The notes under the pieces were generated by a model. The model saw only the letters and a program-made list of their open reading frames with translations, ran no database searches and was not told the DNA's origin. This document shows, piece by piece, positions 33,188 through 42,509 of a stretch of 64,000 bases of DNA. The DNA comes from JBFHFS01 sp041583495 (GTDB taxonomy: Bacteria > Bacteroidota > Bacteroidia > Bacteroidales > Marinilabiliaceae). Numbering within the stretch: position 1 is the first letter of the stretch; every line of letters starts with the position of its first letter. The stretch spans positions 1 to 64,000 of the forward strand of contig JBFHFS010000031.1 in NCBI GenBank assembly GCA_041583495.1, given 5' to 3'. A program made the translations under genes and the position numbers.

Positions 33188-36043
33188 ATGAGTAGCAATA
33201 AGCAAAAAAATATTTACCCGATGAATCTTAAATCCTTGCTAGTGAGCCGGCGTTTCATAGCAGCAACGATGGTTGTGGTCTTATTGTTTTTTCTTACCAC
33301 AGGATTGTTTGCTCAATCCAATAAGACCTCCAGCTTGTCGGGTCATATTATCGGAAAGGAGAGTCGCGAGCCCGAGGTCGGGTGTGTCGTTGTGCTGGTG
33401 GAGCTGAATATGTGGTCGATGACCGATGCCAGTGGGGCCTATCTCATCGAGAAGATTCCCACGGGAGGAACCTATACGATAAAGACCTCTTCCCTGGGTC
33501 TGGAAAGTTTTGAGAAAAAGATCACTTTTTCGGAACCTAAGGCCTACACACAAGACATCACTCTGGCTCATATGTCGTTCGAAATGGACGAAGTGGTGGT
33601 GGTGGCTGAAGAGAAGAAAGGATTGGGAAGTTCTTCCACCATCAGCCAGGTCGCTATGGAACATCTTCAGCCTGCCTCTCTTAAGGATATCATGCAGCTG
33701 CTCCCCGGACAGGTCTCCATAAACCCCGACTTGTCCAGCAAAGCCCAAATTTCCATCCGGGATATCGAAACCGATGCCAACAGCTCTCTGGGAACCACTA
33801 TCATTGTAGATGGGGCTCCCGTCAGCAACAATGCCGACATGCAGGTGGTGAATACCACAAACAGCACCGTAGATGGTGGGGGAGTGGATGTACGCCAAAT
33901 AACCACCAATAATATCGAGTCGGTGGAGGTGATCCGTGGCATTGCCTCTGTGCAGTATGGCGATCTTACCTCCGGAGCCGTGATCGTTAAAACCAAAGCC
34001 GGGGCTACCCCCTGGGATGCCAAAATATCGCTTAATCCCAATATGAAGAAGGCCTATGTGGGAAAAGGGTTCCGGCTAAACAACAATTCGGGTGCCTTGA
34101 ATTTTAATGTGGATTATACTTCCTCTATCGACAGCAAGATCAAGCCTTATGAAGGTTTTGAACGAATATCTGCCCAACTGGGTTATTCCAAAACACTGAT
34201 GAAGGAGACCATTCCCCTCACCTTTAATGTGATCAGCAAATATTTTCAGACCATTGATTCAGAGAAGAGTGATCCTGATTTTATCAGTCAAAATGAGGAG
34301 TATCGTTCATCGGACCGGGGCCTGAACGTTGGCGTTCATGGGAAGTGGAACCTGAAGAAATGGTGGATTACCAACCTGGATTATTCGCTCGATGGCAGCA
34401 TGAATTTTCAGGAATTGTATGCCCATGAGGTGGTTTCACTGGGCTATATTCAACCTATTTCCAATGCCCGCAACGATACTGTAATGGTTGGGGAATATGC
34501 ACCCTCCGAATACTTCTCGGATCTTACGGTGGATGGACGGCCTTTTAACTTTTTTGCAAAAATGGCTGCCACAAAAGTAATTCGGAGAGGTGAGGTTCTG
34601 AATAATATATTGTATGGATTCGATTATCGCTCCTCCGGCAACAATGGGAAAGGGCGCATGTACGATGAGCTTCGTCCGCCGCGCCTGAGCGGTGGGGGCG
34701 ACGCTACCCGACCAAGAGCCTATGACGATATTCCCAACCTGAACCAGTTCTCATTGTTCCTTTCCGACAATCTTACCTTGCCCCTCGGGAAGACTAACCT
34801 GTTTGTAGAGGCGGGTTTAAGATTTAATAACTATCAGCCCACGGGCCTCTTTAAGGGAGAGATTGAGACCTCGATGGAACCAAGGATCAACCTGAAATAT
34901 GAGTTCCTTAATAAAAAGAACAATCAATTCTTTGATAAGCTTTCATTCTTTGGTGGTTATGGCATTCATTCCAAATCGCCCACCTCTGTTTATCTCTACC
35001 CCGATGTGGCCTATTACGACTTGAATAGTTTCAACTATTTTTCAGTTAATCCGGATGAACGCCTCTTACTGGTTACCACCAGGGTGATTGATACCACAAA
35101 TCCCGATTTGAAGCCCGTCACAAACGACAAATACGAAATGGGGCTAGAGGGTTCGGTGGGTAAATTTAACTTTAGGCTAAATGCCTATTACGAAGATCAG
35201 CACAATGGGTTGAGCTTTGATAATCAGCCTGCTTTTCTCGAATTTGGCCGTTGGACGCTGGACGACCCCAATATCACATTTCCGGTGGGGGCTCCTCCCG
35301 TGGTCGACCTTATAAGTCCTACAGAGGTGGATACCTTTATCGCCAGTTGCAGCCGGCCTGCTAATTCCCAGGGCCTGATCAAAAAGGGAGTCGAGTATGT
35401 AATCAATGTGGGAGAGGTGAAAGCCCTCAAAACCAACCTGAATATCGTGGGGGCCTATCTTTTTACCAGAGCGGTGGATGAGGCAGAAACCCTGTCCCTT
35501 CCGACCGGGAGTGGCGGAACCCAGTTGCCCTGGGTGGGCGTGTATCCGGCAGGAGGAGGTACCGAGCGGATTCGCTTTAACACCAATTTGACGGCCATCA
35601 CTCATATTCCCAGACTCAGACTAATATTTTCGACCACCCTTCAGGTGATTTGGAAAAATAGTTCACGTTACTTTTTGGGTGGTGGTCAGCCCTGGGGGTA
35701 CACCAATGCCAAAGGCGACTATTATCTGGTGAGTGCTCCCATTGCCCTGATCGATAAAGCGGGCGTTCGCAGAGAGGTGTCCCGTGAAGAAATTCTTACC
35801 CCCGCCTACGATTATTATCTGACCAAATCTTCCTCCAGTCTTCTTTTTGATGCGGAAGAACAACCCATTCATTATCAGTTAAATATGAAGTTGACCAGTG
35901 AGATAGGGGATGCCGCTAAATTCTCATTCTTTGCCAATAATTTTACCATGCATAATCCACGATATACTTCGAAGCGAAACAGCAACGTATTTGTATTAAA
36001 CAGTCCGTTGTTCTTTGGGCTTGAACTCACCTTTCTTTTTTAA
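33188..36043 (+). CDS. TonB-dependent outer-membrane receptor
   Basis: This 951-residue protein has a signal peptide (VVVLLFFLTTGLFAQ), a carboxypeptidase-D-like regulatory domain (about 48-130), then a plug (about 155-270: LKDIMQLLPGQVSINPDLSS, TTIIVDGAPVSNN, IESVEVIRGIASVQYGDLTS, GAVIVKTKAG) and a 22-strand barrel ending ...NSPLFFGLELTFLF. The start could also be Met12 (MNLKSLLVS). It starts 13 bp after the C25-like gene, 26 bp before the DUF4876-type gene. No SusD partner is present, so it is not a classical glycan Sus pair. Substrate is unknown; a peptide, haem or metal complex would fit the protease-like neighbours (inference). Confidence 0.93.
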   Translation: MSSNKQKNIYPMNLKSLLVSRRFIAATMVVVLLFFLTTGLFAQSNKTSSLSGHIIGKESREPEVGCVVVLVELNMWSMTDASGAYLIEKIPTGGTYTIKTSSLGLESFEKKITFSEPKAYTQDITLAHMSFEMDEVVVVAEEKKGLGSSSTISQVAMEHLQPASLKDIMQLLPGQVSINPDLSSKAQISIRDIETDANSSLGTTIIVDGAPVSNNADMQVVNTTNSTVDGGGVDVRQITTNNIESVEVIRGIASVQYGDLTSGAVIVKTKAGATPWDAKISLNPNMKKAYVGKGFRLNNNSGALNFNVDYTSSIDSKIKPYEGFERISAQLGYSKTLMKETIPLTFNVISKYFQTIDSEKSDPDFISQNEEYRSSDRGLNVGVHGKWNLKKWWITNLDYSLDGSMNFQELYAHEVVSLGYIQPISNARNDTVMVGEYAPSEYFSDLTVDGRPFNFFAKMAATKVIRRGEVLNNILYGFDYRSSGNNGKGRMYDELRPPRLSGGGDATRPRAYDDIPNLNQFSLFLSDNLTLPLGKTNLFVEAGLRFNNYQPTGLFKGEIETSMEPRINLKYEFLNKKNNQFFDKLSFFGGYGIHSKSPTSVYLYPDVAYYDLNSFNYFSVNPDERLLLVTTRVIDTTNPDLKPVTNDKYEMGLEGSVGKFNFRLNAYYEDQHNGLSFDNQPAFLEFGRWTLDDPNITFPVGAPPVVDLISPTEVDTFIASCSRPANSQGLIKKGVEYVINVGEVKALKTNLNIVGAYLFTRAVDEAETLSLPTGSGGTQLPWVGVYPAGGGTERIRFNTNLTAITHIPRLRLIFSTTLQVIWKNSSRYFLGGGQPWGYTNAKGDYYLVSAPIALIDKAGVRREVSREEILTPAYDYYLTKSSSSLLFDAEEQPIHYQLNMKLTSEIGDAAKFSFFANNFTMHNPRYTSKRNSNVFVLNSPLFFGLELTFLF

Positions 36044-36069
36044 TTTCACAAACCTTAAATCATTCAATT

Positions 36070-37269
36070 ATGAAAAAAACGTATTTGTTACTATTAGCAC
36101 TAAGTGCGCTGGTTATCAGTTCGTGCGAGAAGGATAAGGATCCCGTGTACGATTTAACGGTGACGGTTAACTATCCCGATACTTATAGCTCTGAGGTGGC
36201 CGAAGGCGCCTGGGTTTATGCCGAAGAAAGCGGTTCGGGCCGTAAAGATTCAGCAATGACCGATGCAACCGGAATGGCCGTTGTCAGTGGCTTGGCTGCC
36301 GGTATTTACAATGTCTCTGTATCGAACAGCCTGACCGAGTCGGAAGCTGAAATTCAAACCGGGGTAGCTCAGGTGATTGTTCTCTCGGCTGTGGAAAACA
36401 ATGTTTCGGTTATCGCCGACGTGCAAATGGAACTGGATTTACAGGGAACCCCACTTGGCGGTCTTATATTTAAGGAAGTGTATTACTCCGGATCCAAAAC
36501 CCTTGAGAATAAGTATTATTTCTCCGACCAGTATTATGAGATTTACAATAACTCTACCGATGTTATTTATGCCGATAAGTTATGTATCGGGGTGGTGAAT
36601 GCATGGACTTCAAAAGCTACTATTTCCCCCTGGATTGCGGCTTATCCCGATAAGCAGTCGATTGAAAGTTTTTGGGTTGTTCCCGGTTCAGGAACCGAGC
36701 ATCCCATTAACCCGGGCGAAAGCATCATCATAGCCCAGGATGGGATTGATCATCAAACCGATGAATTGGGTAACCCTAATTCTCCTGTTAATTTGGGCGA
36801 TGCAGATTTCGAGACTTATGTGGTACGTGATGATAACAGGGATTTGGATGCCCCGGCCGTTCCCAACATGGAGTTAGGCTATGCCACCACTACCGGTATA
36901 GACTGGTTGACCTCTGTTTTTGGTTGTGGGTATGTTTTATTCAGAATCGATGGCGATATCGAGACCTATATTGCTGCCAATAAGGCCACAAGACCTGAAT
37001 CGACCATTTCTACAGAATATGTTCTCATTAGTAATTCCATGATTGAGGATGCCTTCCAGGCTTACAGAGATGATTCCGAAACCGGAATGCCTAAGTTACA
37101 TCCAGTAAATGATGCCGGGTTTACCTTCGATCCCAATGGTAACTATTCAGGAAAATGCGTCAGAAGAAAAGTGAAAGCAGTGATTAACGGTCGTACCGTA
37201 TATCAGGATACCAATAATTCAACCAATGATTTCCTGAATGACCAGGAGTGTGCTCCCAGAGTTAACTAG
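36070..37269 (+). CDS. DUF4876-type lipoprotein
   Basis: This 399-residue lipoprotein (lipobox ISSC, Cys19) has an N-terminal Ig/carboxypeptidase-regulatory-like domain (YDLTVTVNYPDTYSSEVAEG, then MAVVSGLAAGIYNVSVSN) and a C-terminal region (about 130-399) with FKEVYYSGSKTLENKYYFSD and YYEIYNNSTDVIYADKLCIG, which I associate with DUF4876, resembling lamin-tail-like beta folds. In other Bacteroidota this family is found beside TonB receptors and DUF6850 barrels, as here. It probably is the surface ligand-binding partner of the receptor, in place of a SusD protein (inference). Confidence 0.8.
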   Translation: MKKTYLLLLALSALVISSCEKDKDPVYDLTVTVNYPDTYSSEVAEGAWVYAEESGSGRKDSAMTDATGMAVVSGLAAGIYNVSVSNSLTESEAEIQTGVAQVIVLSAVENNVSVIADVQMELDLQGTPLGGLIFKEVYYSGSKTLENKYYFSDQYYEIYNNSTDVIYADKLCIGVVNAWTSKATISPWIAAYPDKQSIESFWVVPGSGTEHPINPGESIIIAQDGIDHQTDELGNPNSPVNLGDADFETYVVRDDNRDLDAPAVPNMELGYATTTGIDWLTSVFGCGYVLFRIDGDIETYIAANKATRPESTISTEYVLISNSMIEDAFQAYRDDSETGMPKLHPVNDAGFTFDPNGNYSGKCVRRKVKAVINGRTVYQDTNNSTNDFLNDQECAPRVN

Positions 37270-37311
37270 TACTTATGAGCGGGAATCGTTCAATTTAGGT
37301 AATACTTTTTT

Positions 37312-37346
37312 ACCGGAGCAGAAATCCAATCGGATTCTGCTCCGGT
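37312..37346 (+). terminator. Strong GC-rich stem-loop between the DUF4876- and DUF6850-type genes
   Basis: ACCGGAGCAGAA-ATCC pairs with GGAT-TCTGCTCCGGT (15 bp with one bulged A), with a short loop and TTTAATTAA after it. It is 43 bp after the DUF4876 stop and just before the next ATG. It may be a partial terminator or an mRNA processing/stability hairpin that sets different levels for the two halves of the operon. Confidence 0.55.
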
Positions 37347-37360
37347 TTAATTAACCGATT

Positions 37361-38929
37361 ATGAATAAGTTGTTTCATCGAGAAGTTGCCTTTATTCTGG
37401 GTCTGTTGTTTCCTTTTATGGCTTTTGCCCAGGCACCTGAGGCGGGCCTCAAATCGTATGATAGATTGGTCAGGGAGAATCCCTGGCTCACATCGGAGAA
37501 TAAGACCGGTAATATTTTTAATCCCTTTATCACCCAAGGGACTTTTACCCTGAATGCAGGCAGCCAAAAAGGGGATTATAAACTGGTGCAACAATCGCCC
37601 GATGAAACAGATTATGGTTTTAAGGCCCATAAAACCATTCGGTTCGATAATATTATTTTCGATGGCGGAGTCAGTTATAGCAATCAACAACAGAAGAAGG
37701 TTGGTTGGATCGGTCGGATGAACCCGTTCACAAATAACCCTTATATGCTGGCCGACAGCATCTTTGGATTGTATAGTAAAGATTATGTAACCCTTTTCGG
37801 TTCTTTGGGTTATCGCCTTTCCGATAAGTGGGCCTTTGGCCTGGATGTTGATTACATGGTGGGCGATGGTGCCCGGGTGAAGGATCCCCGGCCGGTAAAT
37901 AATCTGTTTAACCTGGAGGTTTATCCCTCTATGATCCTCTCTTTAAACGGGATAAAGATTGGTGCCAATTTGCACTATCTCATGGGCCGCGAAAAAATTG
38001 ATTACCTCGCTATTGAGCATACGGAAACCTATCGTTTCTTTCGTTTCTTTGGTCTGGGAAAAGGAGCTAAGACGGTGAGCAGCTGGTCGTACCATCGGAA
38101 TTATTATAGTTCGGGTCTGGGCGGAGAGCTTCAACTCGATTATCATCTTGGAGACATAAATCTTTTTTCGGCCGTGGGTTACTTCTCAAGTTTAGAAGAG
38201 GCCGAGGATGGATCCACCAGTCCCAGTAAAGGCGATGCCGGTGATTATAAGGAGTCGGTGTGGCACTTTAATACCATTTGGAAAGCCAATAAGAAATTGT
38301 TGCACTCGGCACGTTTGTTTGCCAATATTACCCTGGGAGATGGAAGTGAATTTCTTGAGCAACCCTACACCCAAAACAGCATTACTTACTATCGAACCGT
38401 GGCTGAGATCAGTAAGTTTTCCCTGTTCCAACTCAATCCGGGAATCGAATACCAGCTGGCCAAACCCGTCAATGAATATTTGAATAAATGGGTGCTGGAA
38501 GGCAGCCTCATGCTCGATCACCAGAATCGGGAATATCTGTTGGAGGCGACCCAAACCATTACCAATATTATTTCGGCCTTTCGTTTCGAACGATCAGCCT
38601 TCTTTAATTCGAAACAACTACTTTATGGGGTAAACGGAAGTTATTCCTACAATCTCGAGAAAGAATTTTTACAAAAACGTGCTTATACTTCGGCACAGGA
38701 GGTGGCCGCCTGGAATAATCTGTATTATCCCGATTATACTTTGTTATCCAATCCCGCCTGGTCGGCCGGTGCCCGCCTGAAATATGGCTGGGAGGTAAAA
38801 CTCCTGAAAGATAAATTAAGTCAGTTCTTTGTGGATCTGAATGCTCAATTCAGCTATGCCTCTTCCAACGAATGGGCCGATGCCAAAACCCGCGAACTTT
38901 ATGTTTTAAAGATTGGCCTCACCTACTAA
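37361..38929 (+). CDS. DUF6850-type outer-membrane beta-barrel protein
   Basis: This 522-residue protein has a signal peptide (REVAFILGLLFPFMAFAQ). The mature N-terminus contains YDRLVRENPWLTSENKTGNI, and then many amphipathic aromatic strands to the C-terminus (ELYVLKIGLTY), as in a ~20-strand outer-membrane barrel. The arrangement next to a TonB receptor and DUF4876-type lipoprotein matches the DUF6850 family. Function of the family is unknown; a role in the same uptake or surface complex is inferred from the conserved neighbourhood. Confidence 0.82.
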   Translation: MNKLFHREVAFILGLLFPFMAFAQAPEAGLKSYDRLVRENPWLTSENKTGNIFNPFITQGTFTLNAGSQKGDYKLVQQSPDETDYGFKAHKTIRFDNIIFDGGVSYSNQQQKKVGWIGRMNPFTNNPYMLADSIFGLYSKDYVTLFGSLGYRLSDKWAFGLDVDYMVGDGARVKDPRPVNNLFNLEVYPSMILSLNGIKIGANLHYLMGREKIDYLAIEHTETYRFFRFFGLGKGAKTVSSWSYHRNYYSSGLGGELQLDYHLGDINLFSAVGYFSSLEEAEDGSTSPSKGDAGDYKESVWHFNTIWKANKKLLHSARLFANITLGDGSEFLEQPYTQNSITYYRTVAEISKFSLFQLNPGIEYQLAKPVNEYLNKWVLEGSLMLDHQNREYLLEATQTITNIISAFRFERSAFFNSKQLLYGVNGSYSYNLEKEFLQKRAYTSAQEVAAWNNLYYPDYTLLSNPAWSAGARLKYGWEVKLLKDKLSQFFVDLNAQFSYASSNEWADAKTRELYVLKIGLTY

Positions 38930-38971
38930 ATGTCTTATCGTACAACCGTTTCATCCTTTAATATATAATAA

Positions 38972-41137
38972 ATGAATCGTATTTTCGCTTCACTGTTCGT
39001 TAGTGCCCTGCTGATGAGTTTGGGAATCTCCTGCCGGAATGATTTAACTGGTTTTGCCATTGTTGTCGATTCTGAGAGTTATCGGAATGCCAGTGAAGAG
39101 ATTGATGCTTATTCCAGAATTTTGGAAACTGAGGGACTCCAAACCAATCTTTTAGTGAAGGATTATCCCTCTCCTGATTCTTTGAGGGCCGACCTTTTGG
39201 CCTTCTCCAGGGCAGAGGTTCCCATCGAGGGGGCTGTATTTATCGGGGATATTCCCATTCCCTTTGTGGTGGATGCCCAACACATGACCAGTGCCTTTAA
39301 GATGGATCAAAAGCGGTTTGGTATAGAAAGAGCATCCGTCCCATCCGACCGCTACTACGATGATTTTGATCTGGTTTTCGATTTTATAAAAAGGGATTCG
39401 GTAAACAGGCAGCGTTTCTACTATTCCCTGAACTACCAATCTTCGCAGACCATCCAACCCGATATCTATTCGGGGCGGATTAAGATGCCCGAGGTGGCTA
39501 ATAAATATGAGTTGTTGCGATCCTATTTGAGAAAAGTGGTGAAAGAGCACCAGGCGGTCAATCAACTGGATCAATTCTTTTTCTTTTCGGGTCATGGGTA
39601 TAATTCCGAATCCCTGGAAGCCCGTTTGGACGAAGAGTTGGCCTTGAGCCGGCAGCTACCCGGTAATCCTTCTATCAAATTTATGGATTCCAGAAGAACT
39701 ACCTTTGTTAAATTCCCCTATATGAGAGAGTTGCAGCGAGATGAGCTGGATGTGGCTCTTCTGCATCATCATGGGGGCGTTGAAACAGAATATCTTAGCG
39801 GATGGCCTCAGACCGACAGCTATATGGAGCAAATTAACCTGATAAAACGTTTTATGCGTGGCCGTATGCGTTCGGCAGTGCCCAAGGGAGTGGGGGAGAT
39901 GACGGAGGTTAAACGTTTCTACAACGAAAAATACGACCTCCCCGGCAGCTGGTTTGAGAATGCTACCGATTCGGAGACGATGGTAAACGATAGTACCTGG
40001 TCCGCTGATCTGGATTTGGTCCTTCAGGATTTTGATATCTATGGGTATCAACCCGATGTTCGTTTTGCCATCTTCGATGCCTGCTACAATGGTTCCTTTC
40101 ATCAGGAAGAGTATCTGTCGGGGGCTTATCTTGCTGCCCCGGGAAGAACAGTTGTGGCTCAGGGCAATACCGTTAATTCCATTCAGGATAAGTGGCCTCA
40201 GGAAATGATTGGCTTGCTCTCCCTGGGGATGCGGGTGGGAGAGTGGAATAAGATGGTGTGCTATCTGGAAACCCATATTTTGGGTGACCCTACTTTTAGG
40301 TTTACTTCGGTCGATCCTTCTGTGGATGTGCAAAAAATGGTTGTTTCGGAGTCCGCGAACAAAAAACAGTGGTTGGGTTTGCTCGATTCGAAGTATCCGG
40401 ATGTGCAGGCATTGGGGCTGAGAAAATTGTATCAAAATGGATATGATAAGCTATCTGATCTGCTGTTGGAGACATATCAATCATCTGATTTTGGCAGTGT
40501 TAGGATGGAATGTTTGAAGCTGTCGGCCCGGCTGAATGATGAAAATTTTATTGAATTACTGAAGAGTGCCCTCGAGGATGATTATGAACTCGTTCAGCGC
40601 TTTGCCGTCGATTTTGCAGGCCAAAGTGGCAACCCGGCCCTGATACCCAACCTGGTAAAGCTTGGGTTCTCCCATATGTCGGAACGTGTGGAGTTTAATT
40701 ATAAGGAGGCCATTGGTTTCTTCGATGCCCAAAAGTTAATGGCCGAATATAAGAAACAAATACCTGAGGTCTCCTTTTTACTGCATTCCGATCCGATATT
40801 GCCTCAACTGCAGGAAGCCTTTGAACAAGCGAACAAACAATTTTTACGGGAGATGGGCACGCTTACCTCTTCTTCGAGCAGTGAAAAAGAGAAAATCTTA
40901 ACGATAAGAAATCTAAGGAATTATAATTATCATATGGGAGTTCCGGCTTTTATTAAGTTTATTGACGAAAGTGAAAATCTGGCCGCCCGGCAAATGATGA
41001 TTGAAGCCTTGGGTTGGTTCAGACTATCTTATGAAAAGCAGCAGATTATTGATTTCTGCTCCGCACTGGCCAGGGATGAATCGGTACCCGGGGCCATCAG
41101 AGAAGAGGCTGTTAAAACGGTTTTACGACTAAGTTAA
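38972..41137 (+). CDS. C25 (gingipain)-like clan-CD lipoprotein with HEAT-like tail, copy 2
   Basis: This 721-residue lipoprotein (lipobox GISC, Cys21) is paralogous over its full length to 30928-33174. Conserved points are AVFIGDIPIPFVVDAQH (88-104), PSDRYYDDFDLVFDFI, DIYSGRIKMPE, FFFFSGHGYNS (His208), VALLHHHGGVE (His267-Gly268), RFAIFDACYNGSFH (Ala370-Cys371), VAQGNTVNSIQDKWPQEM and HILGDPTFRF. Helical HEAT-like repeats fill the C-terminal ~270 residues. Conservation of both His-Gly sites and of the Cys between the copies supports a catalytic function. The two copies bracket the TonB/DUF4876/DUF6850 genes, suggesting one functional locus. A homologue of known function is not claimed; it might also be an inactive binding protein. 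Confidence 0.82.
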   Translation: MNRIFASLFVSALLMSLGISCRNDLTGFAIVVDSESYRNASEEIDAYSRILETEGLQTNLLVKDYPSPDSLRADLLAFSRAEVPIEGAVFIGDIPIPFVVDAQHMTSAFKMDQKRFGIERASVPSDRYYDDFDLVFDFIKRDSVNRQRFYYSLNYQSSQTIQPDIYSGRIKMPEVANKYELLRSYLRKVVKEHQAVNQLDQFFFFSGHGYNSESLEARLDEELALSRQLPGNPSIKFMDSRRTTFVKFPYMRELQRDELDVALLHHHGGVETEYLSGWPQTDSYMEQINLIKRFMRGRMRSAVPKGVGEMTEVKRFYNEKYDLPGSWFENATDSETMVNDSTWSADLDLVLQDFDIYGYQPDVRFAIFDACYNGSFHQEEYLSGAYLAAPGRTVVAQGNTVNSIQDKWPQEMIGLLSLGMRVGEWNKMVCYLETHILGDPTFRFTSVDPSVDVQKMVVSESANKKQWLGLLDSKYPDVQALGLRKLYQNGYDKLSDLLLETYQSSDFGSVRMECLKLSARLNDENFIELLKSALEDDYELVQRFAVDFAGQSGNPALIPNLVKLGFSHMSERVEFNYKEAIGFFDAQKLMAEYKKQIPEVSFLLHSDPILPQLQEAFEQANKQFLREMGTLTSSSSSEKEKILTIRNLRNYNYHMGVPAFIKFIDESENLAARQMMIEALGWFRLSYEKQQIIDFCSALARDESVPGAIREEAVKTVLRLS

Positions 41138-41299
41138 TGCGGTTGTAAATTAATTTTTTAGGGTTGGTTTACGAAGTGAGAATTATTGCAATCTGCCGGG
41201 AGGTGGGTTGCAATATTCATTTCTGACCCTCCGGTGGTTGGGTTATTGACTTGACCTCTTTGGATGGTTTTGCCCGGTGCCCGAAGGAAACGCAAATCC

Positions 41300-41420
41300 C
41301 CCCTCTCTTCCCTCTTCCTTCTCTTCTCTCTCTTCTCTCTTCCCTCTTTTCCCTTTTCCCTTACCTCCAACCTCTTACCTCCAACCTCCAACTTCTAACC
41401 TCTCTTCCCTCTTCCCTCTT
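41300..41420 (-). repeat. GAGGGAAGAGGGAAGAG purine array after the GT2 gene
   Basis: On the minus strand an array of GAGGGAAGAG and GGAGGTTGGAGGTAAGAG-like units (about 120 bp) begins 3 nt after the GT2 stop, in sense orientation. The rest of the 41138-41422 gap between convergent genes has no recognisable gene. Confidence 0.7.
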
Positions 41421-41422
41421 AT

Positions 41423-42415
41423 TTACTTGTAAAAGTTCTTTTTAAAGGCCTCAAATTCGTTTCGCTTAAGGATTTTTCGTTTTACAAATGCACTCAGAAA
41501 ACCCAGTCCGTAGCCCATTAATTGGGTGAAGGAGGCGGGTACAGCCATCAAAGCGGTTTTAAGCTCACGGGTATGGGCCAGGGCATCGATAAAAAAGGCC
41601 AGAGGAGGAAGAACTACGAAGGTTAGAAAGAGTGGCTGCAGTATGGAGAGTAATAGCGCTGCGGGATAACCCAGGGCAAAGAGGGCAGGCAGGAGATGTA
41701 CCGCCTTTAAAGTTCCGGGGTGGCGTTGTTCCAGATTGATGCGGGCGATGCCCGAGTTATAGACCTGTTTGAAGAAGGACGTCAGTGTGTTGCGTCGCTT
41801 GTGATAGACCCAGGCGTCGGGCAGAAGGCGAGTGTGGTAACCCTTTTCGAGCAGGCGCATGCTGAAATCCAGGTCCTCCCCGAAACGCATCTGTGAGAAG
41901 CCCTCGAGGACCTGAAATACCTGGCGTTGTACCCCCAGGTTAAAGCTGCGGGGATAAAACGTATCCATCCGCTGATTGCCTCCCCGGATGCCTCCGGTGG
42001 TGAGCAGGCTGCTCATGGCATGGCCAATGGCTTTCTGGGTGGTGTTGAAGTCGGCATGGGCCCGGTCGGGACCACCAAAACAGTGAAAGGGGGCCTCTTT
42101 AAGGGCAGAAGTGACCTCCTTTGTGTAGTTGGGTGGCAGCTGACAGTCGGAATCCAGAAAAACCAGCCATTCGCCATTCGCCTCTTTCGCCCCGGTGTTG
42201 CGCGCCGGTCCCGGGCCCTGGTTGGCTTGACTGAGATATCGCACGGCTAATTGGTTCGTCCATTGTTTCACCACTTCGCGGCAAGGTACCTTTGACCCAT
42301 CTTCCACCAGTATCACCTCAAAATCCTTGCTGGTCTGTTTCGAAAGTGAATTCAGAAGTTCTTCCACCTCTTGCGGGCGGTTGTATACCGGAATGATGAA
42401 GGAGAGAAAGGGCAT
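41423..42415 (-). CDS. Family 2 glycosyltransferase
   Basis: This 330-residue protein has a GT-A fold: FIIPVYNRPQEVEELLNSLS at the start, VILVEDGS (35-41), RNTGAKEANGEWLVFLDSDC with the DxD at Asp88-Asp90, and MRFGEDLDFSMRLLEKGYHT with the catalytic Glu-Asp pair. Hydrophobic segments at about 245-290 and near 300-315 suggest membrane association at the C-terminus. It transfers a sugar from a nucleotide-sugar to a lipid or glycan acceptor; the specific sugar is not predictable. It is not next to other sugar genes. The gene is followed at once by a purine repeat array. Confidence 0.9.
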   Translation of the reverse strand: MPFLSFIIPVYNRPQEVEELLNSLSKQTSKDFEVILVEDGSKVPCREVVKQWTNQLAVRYLSQANQGPGPARNTGAKEANGEWLVFLDSDCQLPPNYTKEVTSALKEAPFHCFGGPDRAHADFNTTQKAIGHAMSSLLTTGGIRGGNQRMDTFYPRSFNLGVQRQVFQVLEGFSQMRFGEDLDFSMRLLEKGYHTRLLPDAWVYHKRRNTLTSFFKQVYNSGIARINLEQRHPGTLKAVHLLPALFALGYPAALLLSILQPLFLTFVVLPPLAFFIDALAHTRELKTALMAVPASFTQLMGYGLGFLSAFVKRKILKRNEFEAFKKNFYK

Positions 42416-42509
42416 GATGCTTCGTTTTTCACAAAGATAGTGAATAGTTCCGTTGCGACTGAGTGGCTTATTTAATAAACCGCGGAGGTAAGAAGGTGGG
42501 GGGGAGGCT

